DNA from: an uncultured Treponema sp.
GTDB taxonomy: Bacteria > Spirochaetota > Spirochaetia > Treponematales > Treponemataceae
NCBI GenBank assembly: GCA_946410085.1
Contig: CAMJZA010000018.1
Coordinates: forward strand, 1 to 54,671
Reading direction: 5' to 3'
DNA length: 54,671 nt
The translations under genes and the position numbers were made by a program. Of the stretch, positions 8,023 through 16,533 are shown piece after piece. Below the pieces are notes generated by a model that saw only the letters and a program-made list of their open reading frames with translations, was not told the origin of the DNA and ran no database searches. The stretch's first letter is position 1. Each line of letters opens with the position of its first letter.

Positions 8023-9492
8023 TTACTTTACCACCTTGAATCTACTGCAGGTATTCTCATCGATTGCACCAAGCAGGATTTCTTCGATATCTTCATAATT
8101 CCATTTCATCCCGTCAATCGATACCAGAATAGCATCACTATCATTTTCGACATCTTTATCACTATAACTATAGGAAAGAATATTCAAAAGATGACTGTAC
8201 AGCTGTGTCAAAATGACAAGCTCCTGCTGGGGAAAATCATTCAGGTCTCCGTCACAGCCGTCAATCTTGTAGAGCATGCTGTTCACTTTCTTGAACAGCT
8301 CGAGCGACTGATTCCGGATCGGACCGGCCCGCTGATCCGTAAACCAGTTATAGCAGGGCTTAAAACAGGCATCCCGCTCTGACAGGTGCACCATGATGCG
8401 CTCCCGTTCACCTTCGTGAAACTGATAGTCATCGGGAAACAGACTTGCAAACAGGTCACCCAGATTGTCCTTGTGCCGGTAATACATGTCCAGTACGGCC
8501 TGATCCAGGACCTCATCGGGCAAGTTATAGTAGAGTCCGGTCTGAACGGAATGCATCAGATCCTTTGAAATCTTCCTCAGTGCCGCTTTATTCCACTTTC
8601 CGACGGCAGGAGCGCTTTTTCCCCGGTACCAGAGACGGGTCTCAACGCCAAAGTTTTCAAGTGCAATTTTCCGGTTGCCTTCAAGCAGGAATTCTTCGAC
8701 CGAACCGCATTCAGGAATGCACAGCTCATCCCGGTGATCGAAGAAAACTCCGGCAAGCTGCTCCTCTATGGAAGCACAGGGGCCTGAGGCTTCAAAAGAT
8801 TCCAGCAGATAGTTTTCCAGCTTCCGGTACCACGCAAGCCGCTTTTCCCCGATTTCCCCGACATTAAAGCGGTTTTTTGAATCGTGCTGGACATAAAATT
8901 CGATGATACCCTTCTGCCAGTCAATTACCCTGCAGACGAGCCGGTCACCCCGTTCAAATGCATAGCGGGTCTTCAGCAGGGACATGTCGAGTCCAGTCAG
9001 GTTCACCGAGTTGGAAAGCTCCCCGGATACTGCCATGACGTCAAGCCCTTCGTTCGCAGGATCCGCAGCGATGTACTGGGGGGCATATTCCTCTCCGAAC
9101 AGCATGAACTTGTCAATGGCTTCATCGCTGTCGAATACCGCAGATTTCTGCGGCAGGCGTATGCCGTCTATCATGAAAATCAAATCATCGGAGGGAATTT
9201 CTGGATCAACAAAGGGTATGCAGCGGTCCCCCTGGATTATAATATCCGAATCGAACTCAAAACTGCTGGGCTTAATGCTGAAGACGGCTCCTGTAAATGC
9301 ACCCGCCCGACTGATGTAATAGCCGTCGGACAGGGAAAACACGAGGCCGCATTCTTCCAGATAGCTCTGGATTTCCTGCCTGACGGCAGGCATACGCAGC
9401 TTTTTCAGGAATGTTTCAACGTCCTTGAGTGAAAAAACACTGCGGTGAGTAGAAAGGAACTGTTCCAGCAAAAGCTCGAAGCGGGAAGTCAC
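8023..9492 (-). CDS. Conserved protein of unknown function with N-terminal helix-rich domain
   Basis: The 489-residue protein is not recognised as a named family. The first ~60 residues (FELLLEQFLSTHRSVFSLKDVETFLKK onward, ending DGYYISR) look like a small winged-helix unit. The rest is acidic and mixed alpha/beta without membrane segments. The start is GTG at 9492. A TTGACA/TAGTAT promoter sits just upstream with its -10 box 6 nt from the GTG and no Shine-Dalgarno, suggesting a leaderless message. It leads the operon with the EIIA and membrane protein genes and may be their regulator or partner. Confidence 0.75.
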   Translation of the reverse strand: MTSRFELLLEQFLSTHRSVFSLKDVETFLKKLRMPAVRQEIQSYLEECGLVFSLSDGYYISRAGAFTGAVFSIKPSSFEFDSDIIIQGDRCIPFVDPEIPSDDLIFMIDGIRLPQKSAVFDSDEAIDKFMLFGEEYAPQYIAADPANEGLDVMAVSGELSNSVNLTGLDMSLLKTRYAFERGDRLVCRVIDWQKGIIEFYVQHDSKNRFNVGEIGEKRLAWYRKLENYLLESFEASGPCASIEEQLAGVFFDHRDELCIPECGSVEEFLLEGNRKIALENFGVETRLWYRGKSAPAVGKWNKAALRKISKDLMHSVQTGLYYNLPDEVLDQAVLDMYYRHKDNLGDLFASLFPDDYQFHEGERERIMVHLSERDACFKPCYNWFTDQRAGPIRNQSLELFKKVNSMLYKIDGCDGDLNDFPQQELVILTQLYSHLLNILSYSYSDKDVENDSDAILVSIDGMKWNYEDIEEILLGAIDENTCSRFKVVK

Positions 9493-9498
9493 GACAAT

Positions 9499-9528
9499 AT
9501 ACTAGCATGTATGCCGAAGGGCTGTCAA
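9499..9528 (-). promoter_or_regulatory. Promoter of the unknown gene-EIIA-membrane protein operon
   Basis: On the minus strand a perfect -35 TTGACA (9523-9528) and TAGTAT (9499-9504) are 18 bp apart. The -35 overlaps the sufS stop codon. The -10 ends 6 nt before the GTG start. Confidence 0.6.
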
Positions 9529-10778
9529 AGCCCCATCCAGCCCCTTACCCTGCCGATCTTATCAACAAAGATACTGACTTCATCCGCCGTATTGTAGAAA
9601 TACAGGCTTGCCCGTGCTGTACTGCCTGCTCCCAGTTTCTGCATGAGCGGCTGGGCGCAGTGGTGGCCTGCACGGACTGCAATATGCTCCGTGTCAAGGA
9701 TACTTGCGATGTCGTGCGGGTGTACCCCGTCTATCGTGAAGGTCACAATGCCGCAGTGCCGTGCAGGGTCGGGGTTGCCGATGACATGCAGGTGCGGAAC
9801 GGCCGAAAGCCCTTCCATAAGCAGGCCGGCAAGACGGTTATCATTTGCTTCAATGGCATCCAGACCGATTCCCTCGATATAGCGTATGGCGGCGGCAAAA
9901 CCGACGGCACCTGCCGCATTGACCGTTCCTGCCTCAAACTTGTGGGGAAGCGGTGCATAGCTTGCCGACTCCCGGGTGACGTACTCGATCATCTCTCCGC
10001 CGGACAGGAAGGGGGGCATCGCTTCCAGCAGGGCTTTTTTCCCGTACAGGGCGCCGATGCCCATCGGACCGCAGAGCTTATGGGCGGACAGGGCAAAAAA
10101 ATCGGCAGCCAGGTCCTGTACGTCAACCTTGAGATGCGGGGCAGACTGAGCTCCGTCCACGACGACGACTGCCCCCTTTCCGCCGTAACCGACCTTGTGG
10201 GCATGCTCCGCAATCTCCTTGACCGGGTTCGTTATGCCGAAGACGTTGCTGACATGGGTAATGGCAACGAGCCTGGTTTTTGTAGTTATCTTCTGCTGCC
10301 ATTCCGCTGCGGGAATAACGCCGTCGTCTCCGCATTCCAGGAAGACGAGGGAAGCCCCCTTTGCCCGTGCGACCATCTGCCAGGGCAGGAGGTTGGAGTG
10401 GTGCTCCATGCAGGAAACGACGATCTCGTCCCCCGCCTGCACGTTGCTCATGCCCCAGCTGTAGGCAACGAGGTTCAGGCTCTCGCTCGCATTGCGGGTA
10501 AAGATTATCTCGCTGTCCTCAGCCGCATGCAGGAAAGAGGCGACCGTGTGCCGGGCCGACTCGTACATGTCCGTTGCCTTAATGCTCAGACTGTAGAGCC
10601 CCCTGAGCGGATTTGCATTTGAGAAGCGGTAAAAATCCGCCATTGCGGATATGACGCATTCAGGCCGCTGCGTTGTTGCGGCATTATCAAAGTAAATGAG
10701 ATCCCTGTATGCTGCGTTTTCCGCAGACTGATCAAAAATCCTAAAATCGTTCCGGCAGTTACTGAGGTTCAGGCTCAT
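9525..10778 (-). CDS. sufS: SufS-type cysteine desulfurase
   Basis: The 417-residue PLP enzyme converts cysteine to alanine and delivers persulfide sulfur to the Suf scaffold. The PLP lysine is K234 in SAHKLCGPMGIG. The catalytic cysteine is C374 in RAGHHCAQP, the class II SufS form. DNAATTQRP near the N-terminus is typical. Its start overlaps the sufD stop as ATGA. No sufU or sufE follows. Confidence 0.96.
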   Translation of the reverse strand: MSLNLSNCRNDFRIFDQSAENAAYRDLIYFDNAATTQRPECVISAMADFYRFSNANPLRGLYSLSIKATDMYESARHTVASFLHAAEDSEIIFTRNASESLNLVAYSWGMSNVQAGDEIVVSCMEHHSNLLPWQMVARAKGASLVFLECGDDGVIPAAEWQQKITTKTRLVAITHVSNVFGITNPVKEIAEHAHKVGYGGKGAVVVVDGAQSAPHLKVDVQDLAADFFALSAHKLCGPMGIGALYGKKALLEAMPPFLSGGEMIEYVTRESASYAPLPHKFEAGTVNAAGAVGFAAAIRYIEGIGLDAIEANDNRLAGLLMEGLSAVPHLHVIGNPDPARHCGIVTFTIDGVHPHDIASILDTEHIAVRAGHHCAQPLMQKLGAGSTARASLYFYNTADEVSIFVDKIGRVRGWMGL

Positions 10779-11866
10779 GCAAAGGCTCCTTCCAGATGGC
10801 GGTGTATACGGTCCCTGACAGCTTCATCCGGTATGAACTGGCTTACCGATGCAATTTTTGACTGCACCATGATCTTTTTCGCAGAAAGTGCATCGATTCC
10901 CCTGCTCTGCATATAGAAGAGCATGTCTGCACTGAGGCGGCCGATGGACGAGCCGTGCCTCCCGTCCACATCCTCTTCACCACAGAGAATGACCGGCAGG
11001 GATTTGTTGACGACCGTCGGACTTACCAGGAGGACGTCTTCCTGTTCGTCCCCCTTTGCTTCGGCTGCACCCTGCACGAAGTCTATCGTTCCCCGCCAGA
11101 TTTTTGCCCCCCTGTCAGAAATGACACCGTTGACGTTCATGGAACTCTGCGTTTTCCGCCCGGTCTGGCGGGCAATATAGTTCACGTCAAGACTGCGATT
11201 CCGGTCAACAAGATAGGCAAGGCGTCCCGTAAAAGCAGCGGATTCCCCTGTAAGCTCGTAGCAGCTGCCTGAGTAACTCTGGAAACCGCCGAGCTGCAGT
11301 TCAGTCATTTCGACGGATGCTCCGTCCTGCAGGCGTGCACCGACGGAATCAAAGTGGACGCTTTTCCCGTTCAGCAGATTGACGAGGGCGATATTGATGC
11401 GGGCCGCTTCGCATGCGACAATACGGATGCGGCACCCGATAAGCCCGCCGCCTGACGTATCCCCGGCGAACTCAAAAATGAAGCGGGAGGAACTCCCCTT
11501 TCGGGCATACACGATCGTGTCAGCGATTCCTTCCGCAGTCTCCGGGGAAAGGTGAACAGTCTCCGCCGGTTGCTGACCTTCTGCAACCGTATACAGGTTG
11601 ACCTGCGCATTGCAGGCGTTCAGTGCGGCATCAAACTGGCTGTCAAAGCTTTTGCCCATCCCCGTCGGCAGCATCGTGCACTCTGCCGGCAGATCGGCAA
11701 GGGCTTTCCGTTCAAACCAGATTCCGTCGGGAAGGACCGGCGTACTGAAGTGAACTTCACTGCAGGCATTCGCATGCAGCTGTCCCCGGTTTATGTGCAG
11801 CTGATTCCAGGTCAGGCTCGGGAACTGGTTGACATCACAGTCAAAAGAAAAAGCGGTCTGTGCCAT
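10775..11866 (-). CDS. sufD: SufD, Fe-S assembly scaffold subunit
   Basis: The 363-residue protein has the SufBD beta-helix core in its C-terminal two-thirds. Typical stretches are the DVNYIARQTGRKTQSSMNV segment and the RHGSSIGRLSADMLFYMQSRG segment with HGSSIGRL and downstream MxSRG. It partners SufB in the SufBCD scaffold that assembles Fe-S clusters. It starts one nucleotide after the sufB stop and overlaps sufS, so the three genes are tightly coupled. Confidence 0.92.
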   Translation of the reverse strand: MAQTAFSFDCDVNQFPSLTWNQLHINRGQLHANACSEVHFSTPVLPDGIWFERKALADLPAECTMLPTGMGKSFDSQFDAALNACNAQVNLYTVAEGQQPAETVHLSPETAEGIADTIVYARKGSSSRFIFEFAGDTSGGGLIGCRIRIVACEAARINIALVNLLNGKSVHFDSVGARLQDGASVEMTELQLGGFQSYSGSCYELTGESAAFTGRLAYLVDRNRSLDVNYIARQTGRKTQSSMNVNGVISDRGAKIWRGTIDFVQGAAEAKGDEQEDVLLVSPTVVNKSLPVILCGEEDVDGRHGSSIGRLSADMLFYMQSRGIDALSAKKIMVQSKIASVSQFIPDEAVRDRIHRHLEGAFA

Positions 11867-11867
11867 A

Positions 11868-13277
11868 TTACAGTGTCCCCTTCATTTCAAGACGGATAAG
11901 GTTGTTCATCTCCACCGCGTACTCAAGCGGAAGTTCCTTGCTGACGGGATTTGCAAACCCGGATACAATCAGGGCCCGTGCTTCTTCTTCCGAAAGTCCC
12001 CGGCTCATCAGGTAGAATACTGCCTTGTTGGAGATGCGGCCGATTTTGGCCTCATGCCCTATATCACAGTCGTCTGTCATGATGTTCATCGCGGGAACCG
12101 TGTCGGACCGGCTCTTGTCGTCCAGCATCAGGCTCTGGCAGTCTACGCTCGCCTTGGCATGGGCTGCGCCGGGATTGACGACGATTGCCGAACGGTAGGT
12201 CGAGATGCCTCCGCTCTTACTGATGGACTTGGTGTTGATGACCGATGAGGTATACTTGCCCAAGTGGAGCATCTTTGCCCCGGTATCGAGGTTCTGGCCG
12301 TGTCCTGCAAAGGTGATGCCCGTAAACTCGCAGCGGGAATGGTCGCCCTTGAGTATCGTCGTCGGATAGAGGTAGGAGATGTGGCTGCCGAAGGAGCCGG
12401 AAACCCATTCCATCGTCGCCCCGTCTTCGACCAGTGCCCGCTTGGTGTTCAGGTTGTACATGTTCTTGGACCAGTTTTCTATCGTGCTGTAGCGAAGGTG
12501 CGCCCCTTTCTTGACAAAGAGCTCCACGCAGCCGGCATGGAGGTTTGCAACGTTGTATTTGGGCGCAGAACACCCCTCGATGAAGTGCAGGTCTGCCCCT
12601 TCATCAACGATGATCAGCGTGTGCTCGAACTGCCCCGCCCCCGCCGCGTTCAGGCGGAAGTAAGACTGGAGGGGAATCTTGACTTTGACATTTTTTGGAA
12701 CATAGACAAAGCTTCCCCCGCTCCAGAGGGCGCCGTGCAGGGCGGCAAACTTATGGTCGGTAGGCGGAACAAGGTGCATGAAATACGCTTTTACCATGTC
12801 CGCATACTCACCCTTAAGGGCGCTTTCAAAGTCCGTATAGACGACACCCTGCTCGCTCACCTCGTCCTTGACGTTGTGGTAGACCAGCTCGCTGTCATAC
12901 TGGGCACCGACACCGGCCAGGCTCTGCCGCTCTGCCTCGGGGATGCCGAGTTTCTCGAAGGTATCCTTTATGTCGCTCGGAACGTCCTCCCACTTGGCCG
13001 CCATCGCGGTCTTGGATTTGACGTAGGTGACGATTTTCTGTATGTCCAGATCGCGGATGTCGGGTCCCCAGTCAGGTTCGTTCGTCTCATTGTATATCTT
13101 GAGGCACTTGAGCCGCCAGTCCCGCATCCACGCAGGGTCTTCCTTTTCGTCGCTTATGCGGGTGACGATGGACTCATCAAGTCCTGCCCGGACCTTGTAG
13201 AAGTCCTTGTCGTCCTCCGCAAAGCGGAAATCATATATAGAACGGTCAATATCGGCGACCTGTGTCTTTTCAGCCAT
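11868..13277 (-). CDS. sufB: SufB, Fe-S assembly scaffold subunit
   Basis: The 469-residue protein matches SufB in length and sequence. It contains YDSELVYHNVKDEVSEQGV, VPKNVKVKIPLQSYFRLNA and EGCSAPKYNVANLHAGCVE. The C-terminus has HEAKIGRISNKAVFYLMSRG. It should form SufBC2D with SufD and the ATPase SufC. No sufC is found upstream: the next gene is a GT2 glycosyltransferase. A GAGG Shine-Dalgarno lies about 8 nt before the ATG, and a hairpin sits just upstream. Confidence 0.96.
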   Translation of the reverse strand: MAEKTQVADIDRSIYDFRFAEDDKDFYKVRAGLDESIVTRISDEKEDPAWMRDWRLKCLKIYNETNEPDWGPDIRDLDIQKIVTYVKSKTAMAAKWEDVPSDIKDTFEKLGIPEAERQSLAGVGAQYDSELVYHNVKDEVSEQGVVYTDFESALKGEYADMVKAYFMHLVPPTDHKFAALHGALWSGGSFVYVPKNVKVKIPLQSYFRLNAAGAGQFEHTLIIVDEGADLHFIEGCSAPKYNVANLHAGCVELFVKKGAHLRYSTIENWSKNMYNLNTKRALVEDGATMEWVSGSFGSHISYLYPTTILKGDHSRCEFTGITFAGHGQNLDTGAKMLHLGKYTSSVINTKSISKSGGISTYRSAIVVNPGAAHAKASVDCQSLMLDDKSRSDTVPAMNIMTDDCDIGHEAKIGRISNKAVFYLMSRGLSEEEARALIVSGFANPVSKELPLEYAVEMNNLIRLEMKGTL

Positions 13278-13292
13278 AACAAACCTCGGAGT

Positions 13293-13315
13293 TTCCCCGC
13301 TGCACGCGCGGGGAA
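13293..13315 (-). promoter_or_regulatory. Hairpin in the sufB leader
   Basis: The 8-bp GC-rich stem TTCCCCGC/GCGGGGAA (13293-13300 and 13308-13315) has a 7-nt loop and no T tract. It lies just upstream of the sufB ribosome-binding site. Further upstream is a small dyad TTAC-tag-GTAA (around 13325-13335). The 108-bp gap 13278-13385 holds nothing else that I can support. Function is unknown; a leader structure or processing site is possible. Confidence 0.4.
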
Positions 13316-13385
13316 TTTCTATTATGTTACTAGGTAAAGATAACGTATTTTGGCACGAGGGGCAAGGGGGTGGCGCAGTGATTTC

Positions 13386-14414
13386 TCAGGGGCGCAGCAG
13401 ACGGTGGTAAAGCGCCGCAAGGGGCGGCCTGACTGCACCGTAGAGCCTGTACAGGAGGAAGGACTTCTTCAGGAACCGGAGCTTTATGGCAATGCCCCTG
13501 GGCGGCCGGGGATCACGGGCCAGGTAGCGGTCGATGGCGGCATTGAATTCCTTCCTGTGCGCGGCATACAAACGTCTGTTAGCCGTGTCGCCGGAAAGCA
13601 GGCCCAAGGGGCGGAGCTTCTTATGCTCCCCTTCCAGTCCCCGGTAGGCAAGATAAAGGGCCGGCAGAAGGAAGTCATCGTAGCCCTTTTCCATGAAGTA
13701 GTAAAAGCGGGAAAGGCATGCCTCCTCGTATCCGAAGGAGATCTTTCCCGAAAGCCTTCCCATCGTACTGGTTTCCCGCTGCCGGTAGAAATAGAGGGAA
13801 TCGGGAATGACGCTTATCCTCTTGCATTGCCGTATCAGCTTGTCCAGTATGAGTTCGTCCTCCTGCACCCTCCCCTCGGCAAAGCGAAGGCCGTCAAACA
13901 GCTTCCGGGGATACAGCTTGTTCCACGGAAGCATCGTTGCGACGTTGACCATGTTTACGTTTTCGTCCCAGAAGTCCTTCTCGCTCCAGATGGCGGCGGA
14001 CTTCCAGCCTTCCCAGACGAGCCGGGTCCGTCCGTCCTCATAAAGATAGCTTGCGTTGCACATGGCAAGGTCGCCAGCATCCTTCGTTATCCTGCCGTAG
14101 AGTTTTTCCACCATCAGCGGGCTCACGTAGTCGTCGCTGTCTATGAACATGATGTAGGAACCCGTGCACTTGTCCAGGCCCAGGTTCCTCGCACTTGACT
14201 GACCGCCGTTCTCCTTGTGCAGGAGCTTTATGCGGGAATCCTTCTCTTCATACGAGCGGCATATCTCATAACTGGAATCCGTGGAACCGTCGTCCACCAG
14301 AATAATTTCCAGATTCCGGTAACTCTGGGCAAGGACGGAATCAAGGCACTGTGCAAGGTAGGGCCCGCAGTTATAGACGGGGATTATGATGCTGACAAGG
14401 GAGCTTTCTTGCAT
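13386..14414 (-). CDS. Family 2 glycosyltransferase
   Basis: With the start at 14414 the product is 342 residues. It opens with the GT-A hallmark SLVSIIIPVYNCGPYLAQCL, then VDDGSTDSS, then the metal-binding FIDSDDYVSP. The remainder resembles enzymes of capsule and O-antigen loci. A longer frame to 14519 would overlap the upstream gene by 94 nt and adds no domain; TGAGG about 11 nt before 14414 supports the shorter form. It is the last glycan gene before sufB. Confidence 0.9.
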   Translation of the reverse strand: MQESSLVSIIIPVYNCGPYLAQCLDSVLAQSYRNLEIILVDDGSTDSSYEICRSYEEKDSRIKLLHKENGGQSSARNLGLDKCTGSYIMFIDSDDYVSPLMVEKLYGRITKDAGDLAMCNASYLYEDGRTRLVWEGWKSAAIWSEKDFWDENVNMVNVATMLPWNKLYPRKLFDGLRFAEGRVQEDELILDKLIRQCKRISVIPDSLYFYRQRETSTMGRLSGKISFGYEEACLSRFYYFMEKGYDDFLLPALYLAYRGLEGEHKKLRPLGLLSGDTANRRLYAAHRKEFNAAIDRYLARDPRPPRGIAIKLRFLKKSFLLYRLYGAVRPPLAALYHRLLRP

Positions 14415-14425
14415 AAAAAACGGCC

Positions 14426-15430
14426 TCAGCTTCCTACCTGTAAGCTGTAAGTCTCGTAGAAGAAGCGTATCTTTTTCCAGAGAAGTCGGCTCAGCCTGTT
14501 CAGGATGAAGCGGATGCATTTTATGCCGGAAAGCATCGGGTAAAACCCGATCGCCCCCGCTTTATATGCCTTTATGGAAAAACGCGAGCGGGTCATGAAT
14601 CGGCCGCAGTCCCCCATTTCGTACAGCTGTCTGAGCCATTCCGAAGCGACAAGATTGAAATTGAACCTCGCCTGCCTGTCACCTTTCAGCATATCGTAGA
14701 AATACTTGTTGTGGGCGATTATCTGCTCAGGGAACGGACCGTTTGCCGTCGTGGAAGAATCCTGCCCGCCGTGCATCCGCCATTTCAGGAAGTAGCCTTC
14801 AAGCTGAATCACGTTTCCCGCTTTGATTGAGTCCAGTACGAAGGGCTTGTCGGCAATCTTTCCCATGACATCGAAGCGGGACTGCAAACCGATGAGGTTG
14901 TCACGCTTGTACACGATGCCGGGAAAGAACATGTTCTTGTCCCACCAGAGAACCCAGGATGCATAGACATAGGACACAAAGTCCCGTTTTTTCCGGTACA
15001 GGCGGTAGCTGCACGTGCTGTAGTCTTCGAATACGACCTCTTTCTCCGTGCGGAAGGGCCACATCCACGATGTCACCAGCTCCGCCTCGGGATGCGCTTC
15101 CAGCGCCTGTATGGCACACTCGGCATACTGGGGATGCATGATATCATCGTCATGAAAGAAAATCACGTACTCCGCGCTTATGAGCGGCAGCACGATGTCA
15201 AGCCGCTTCTCGAATATGATGTTCTCCTGCGTCTTGTAATAAAAGAGGTTCTCATGCTCCTGCATCTGGGAGCGGACATAGTCCCCGGTACCGTCGGTGG
15301 AGGCATTGTCAAAGACCGTCACCTTTATGTTCTTCGCACTCTGATTCAGGACGCTCTGCAAGGTCGTCTTCATAAGCTCGCAGCGGTTGTATGTCCTGAT
15401 GAAAATCTCAAGCTTCTTTGACAGTTCCAT
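14426..15430 (-). CDS. Family 2 glycosyltransferase
   Basis: The 334-residue protein has a GT-A nucleotide-binding region (EIFIRTYNRCELMKTTLQSV, FDNASTDGTGDYV) and the metal site VIFFHDDDIMHPQY. It lies 5 bp downstream of the GT10 gene. The first line EIFIRTYN (instead of IIIPxYN) is common in rhamnosyl- or galactosyl-transferase-like GT2 members, but the donor cannot be told from sequence. Probably one step of the polysaccharide exported by the neighbouring ABC transporter. Confidence 0.88.
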   Translation of the reverse strand: MELSKKLEIFIRTYNRCELMKTTLQSVLNQSAKNIKVTVFDNASTDGTGDYVRSQMQEHENLFYYKTQENIIFEKRLDIVLPLISAEYVIFFHDDDIMHPQYAECAIQALEAHPEAELVTSWMWPFRTEKEVVFEDYSTCSYRLYRKKRDFVSYVYASWVLWWDKNMFFPGIVYKRDNLIGLQSRFDVMGKIADKPFVLDSIKAGNVIQLEGYFLKWRMHGGQDSSTTANGPFPEQIIAHNKYFYDMLKGDRQARFNFNLVASEWLRQLYEMGDCGRFMTRSRFSIKAYKAGAIGFYPMLSGIKCIRFILNRLSRLLWKKIRFFYETYSLQVGS

Positions 15431-15435
15431 AGTCG

Positions 15436-16533
15436 TCAGTCCCCTTTTCCCATAAAGAAAGTCTCGTACAGCAGGTCATCAACGCTTCTGTAGCGCAGGG
15501 ATTTCTCGAAGTTCTCCTTTACCGCAGCAATGCGCTCCCTGTAGGATTCCGGGCTGCAGCGCTCCAGGATTGACTCGATGGGGGTATCCTTTTCCACCGT
15601 GATTATGCCGTCTGGATTGAAGAAATCCCCGATTCTGCCTGCGCCAAGGTAGACGGGAATCGTCATGGCGGCAAAACAGTCTATGATTTTCTCCGTAAAG
15701 TAATAGGGCTTTATGTCGTTCTCCACGACTATCTGAAAGCGGTAGTCCGCAAGCGACATGGACTTGTAAGGCATCCACTGCCCCCCTGCGAAACCGCCGA
15801 AGACATCGACCGCCCCGCTCGCCTGTGCGTCAGCGGCAAAACGGTGCCGTATCTCATGCATCGGCGTATACTTCTTGGCAGAACAGACCATAGAAATGTT
15901 CTTCGTTTTTCTTGCGTACGCTTCCTTGTCAAGAACGGTTTTGTCGGGAACACCATGGAACACCTCCTTTCCGTACCACATGGAAGCGCAGGAAGGAAAA
16001 AACTGTGCGTTGGAAAGGCTGTCCAGAAGCTTTTCCGAGTAGGTGAACACGGCATCAAAGTCATCGGCAAGTCCCTTGTTGGTCTCAAAGAGGGCATATT
16101 CCTCGGGTATAATGGACTCAGACTCAATGAACCATGCATAGCGGTGGTCCGGCTTGCCCATCGTCTCAAGGACGGCCCCATGGCAATAGAAATGCACGGG
16201 GAGGGATACGTTGTAGCGGTCCCAGGCGATATACTTTGAGTCAGAATACGGAAGTGCCGCCCCTATCCGGTCCCTGATGAACCATACGTCAAGCTTCCTT
16301 CCCTCACTGTTGTACAGGCGGGGTTCGTTGCCCTCGGCAAAGCGGTCATAGGGATAATAGGGCATGTAAATCTTCCCGTATGCAGGATTCGTTACGGACG
16401 GAAACACCGCTTCGGGTTTTGGACGCTGGGAATCGGCCCAGGCAAGAATTTTGCTCCGTATTCTTTCCCGTATGGATTTCGGAATGAAATGCCGGAAGCA
16501 GAACTGTATGAATTTCTTGACCGAACGTTTCAT
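15436..16533 (-). CDS. GT10 alpha-fucosyltransferase-like enzyme
   Basis: The 365-residue protein carries the GT10 donor-site region near the C-terminus: YRFQIVVENDIKPYYFTEKI, then IDCFAAMTIPVYLGAGRIGDF. This corresponds to the family pattern with FEN, TEK and PVxxG, used for GDP-fucose binding. A basic N-terminus (MKRSVKKFIQFCFRHF) could attach it to the membrane surface. Its start overlaps the wzt stop by one base (TAATG). The acceptor is unknown, and no GDP-fucose synthesis genes (gmd, fcl) are in the window. Confidence 0.82.
   Translation of the reverse strand: MKRSVKKFIQFCFRHFIPKSIRERIRSKILAWADSQRPKPEAVFPSVTNPAYGKIYMPYYPYDRFAEGNEPRLYNSEGRKLDVWFIRDRIGAALPYSDSKYIAWDRYNVSLPVHFYCHGAVLETMGKPDHRYAWFIESESIIPEEYALFETNKGLADDFDAVFTYSEKLLDSLSNAQFFPSCASMWYGKEVFHGVPDKTVLDKEAYARKTKNISMVCSAKKYTPMHEIRHRFAADAQASGAVDVFGGFAGGQWMPYKSMSLADYRFQIVVENDIKPYYFTEKIIDCFAAMTIPVYLGAGRIGDFFNPDGIITVEKDTPIESILERCSPESYRERIAAVKENFEKSLRYRSVDDLLYETFFMGKGD

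Noticed and set aside
9507..10622. 371-residue plus-strand frame opposite sufS
   Set aside because: sufS has all catalytic motifs on the minus strand; the opposite frame has no recognisable domain.
12264..13337. 357-residue plus-strand frame opposite sufB
   Set aside because: Antisense shadow of a clearly conserved sufB.
13278..13385. Riboswitch or T-box upstream of sufB
   Set aside because: Only one small hairpin is present; there is no conserved riboswitch core or anticodon-like element.
14415..14519. N-terminal extension of the first GT2 gene
   Set aside because: It would overlap the upstream GT2 gene by 94 nt and precede the normal GT-A start; a ribosome site fits 14414.
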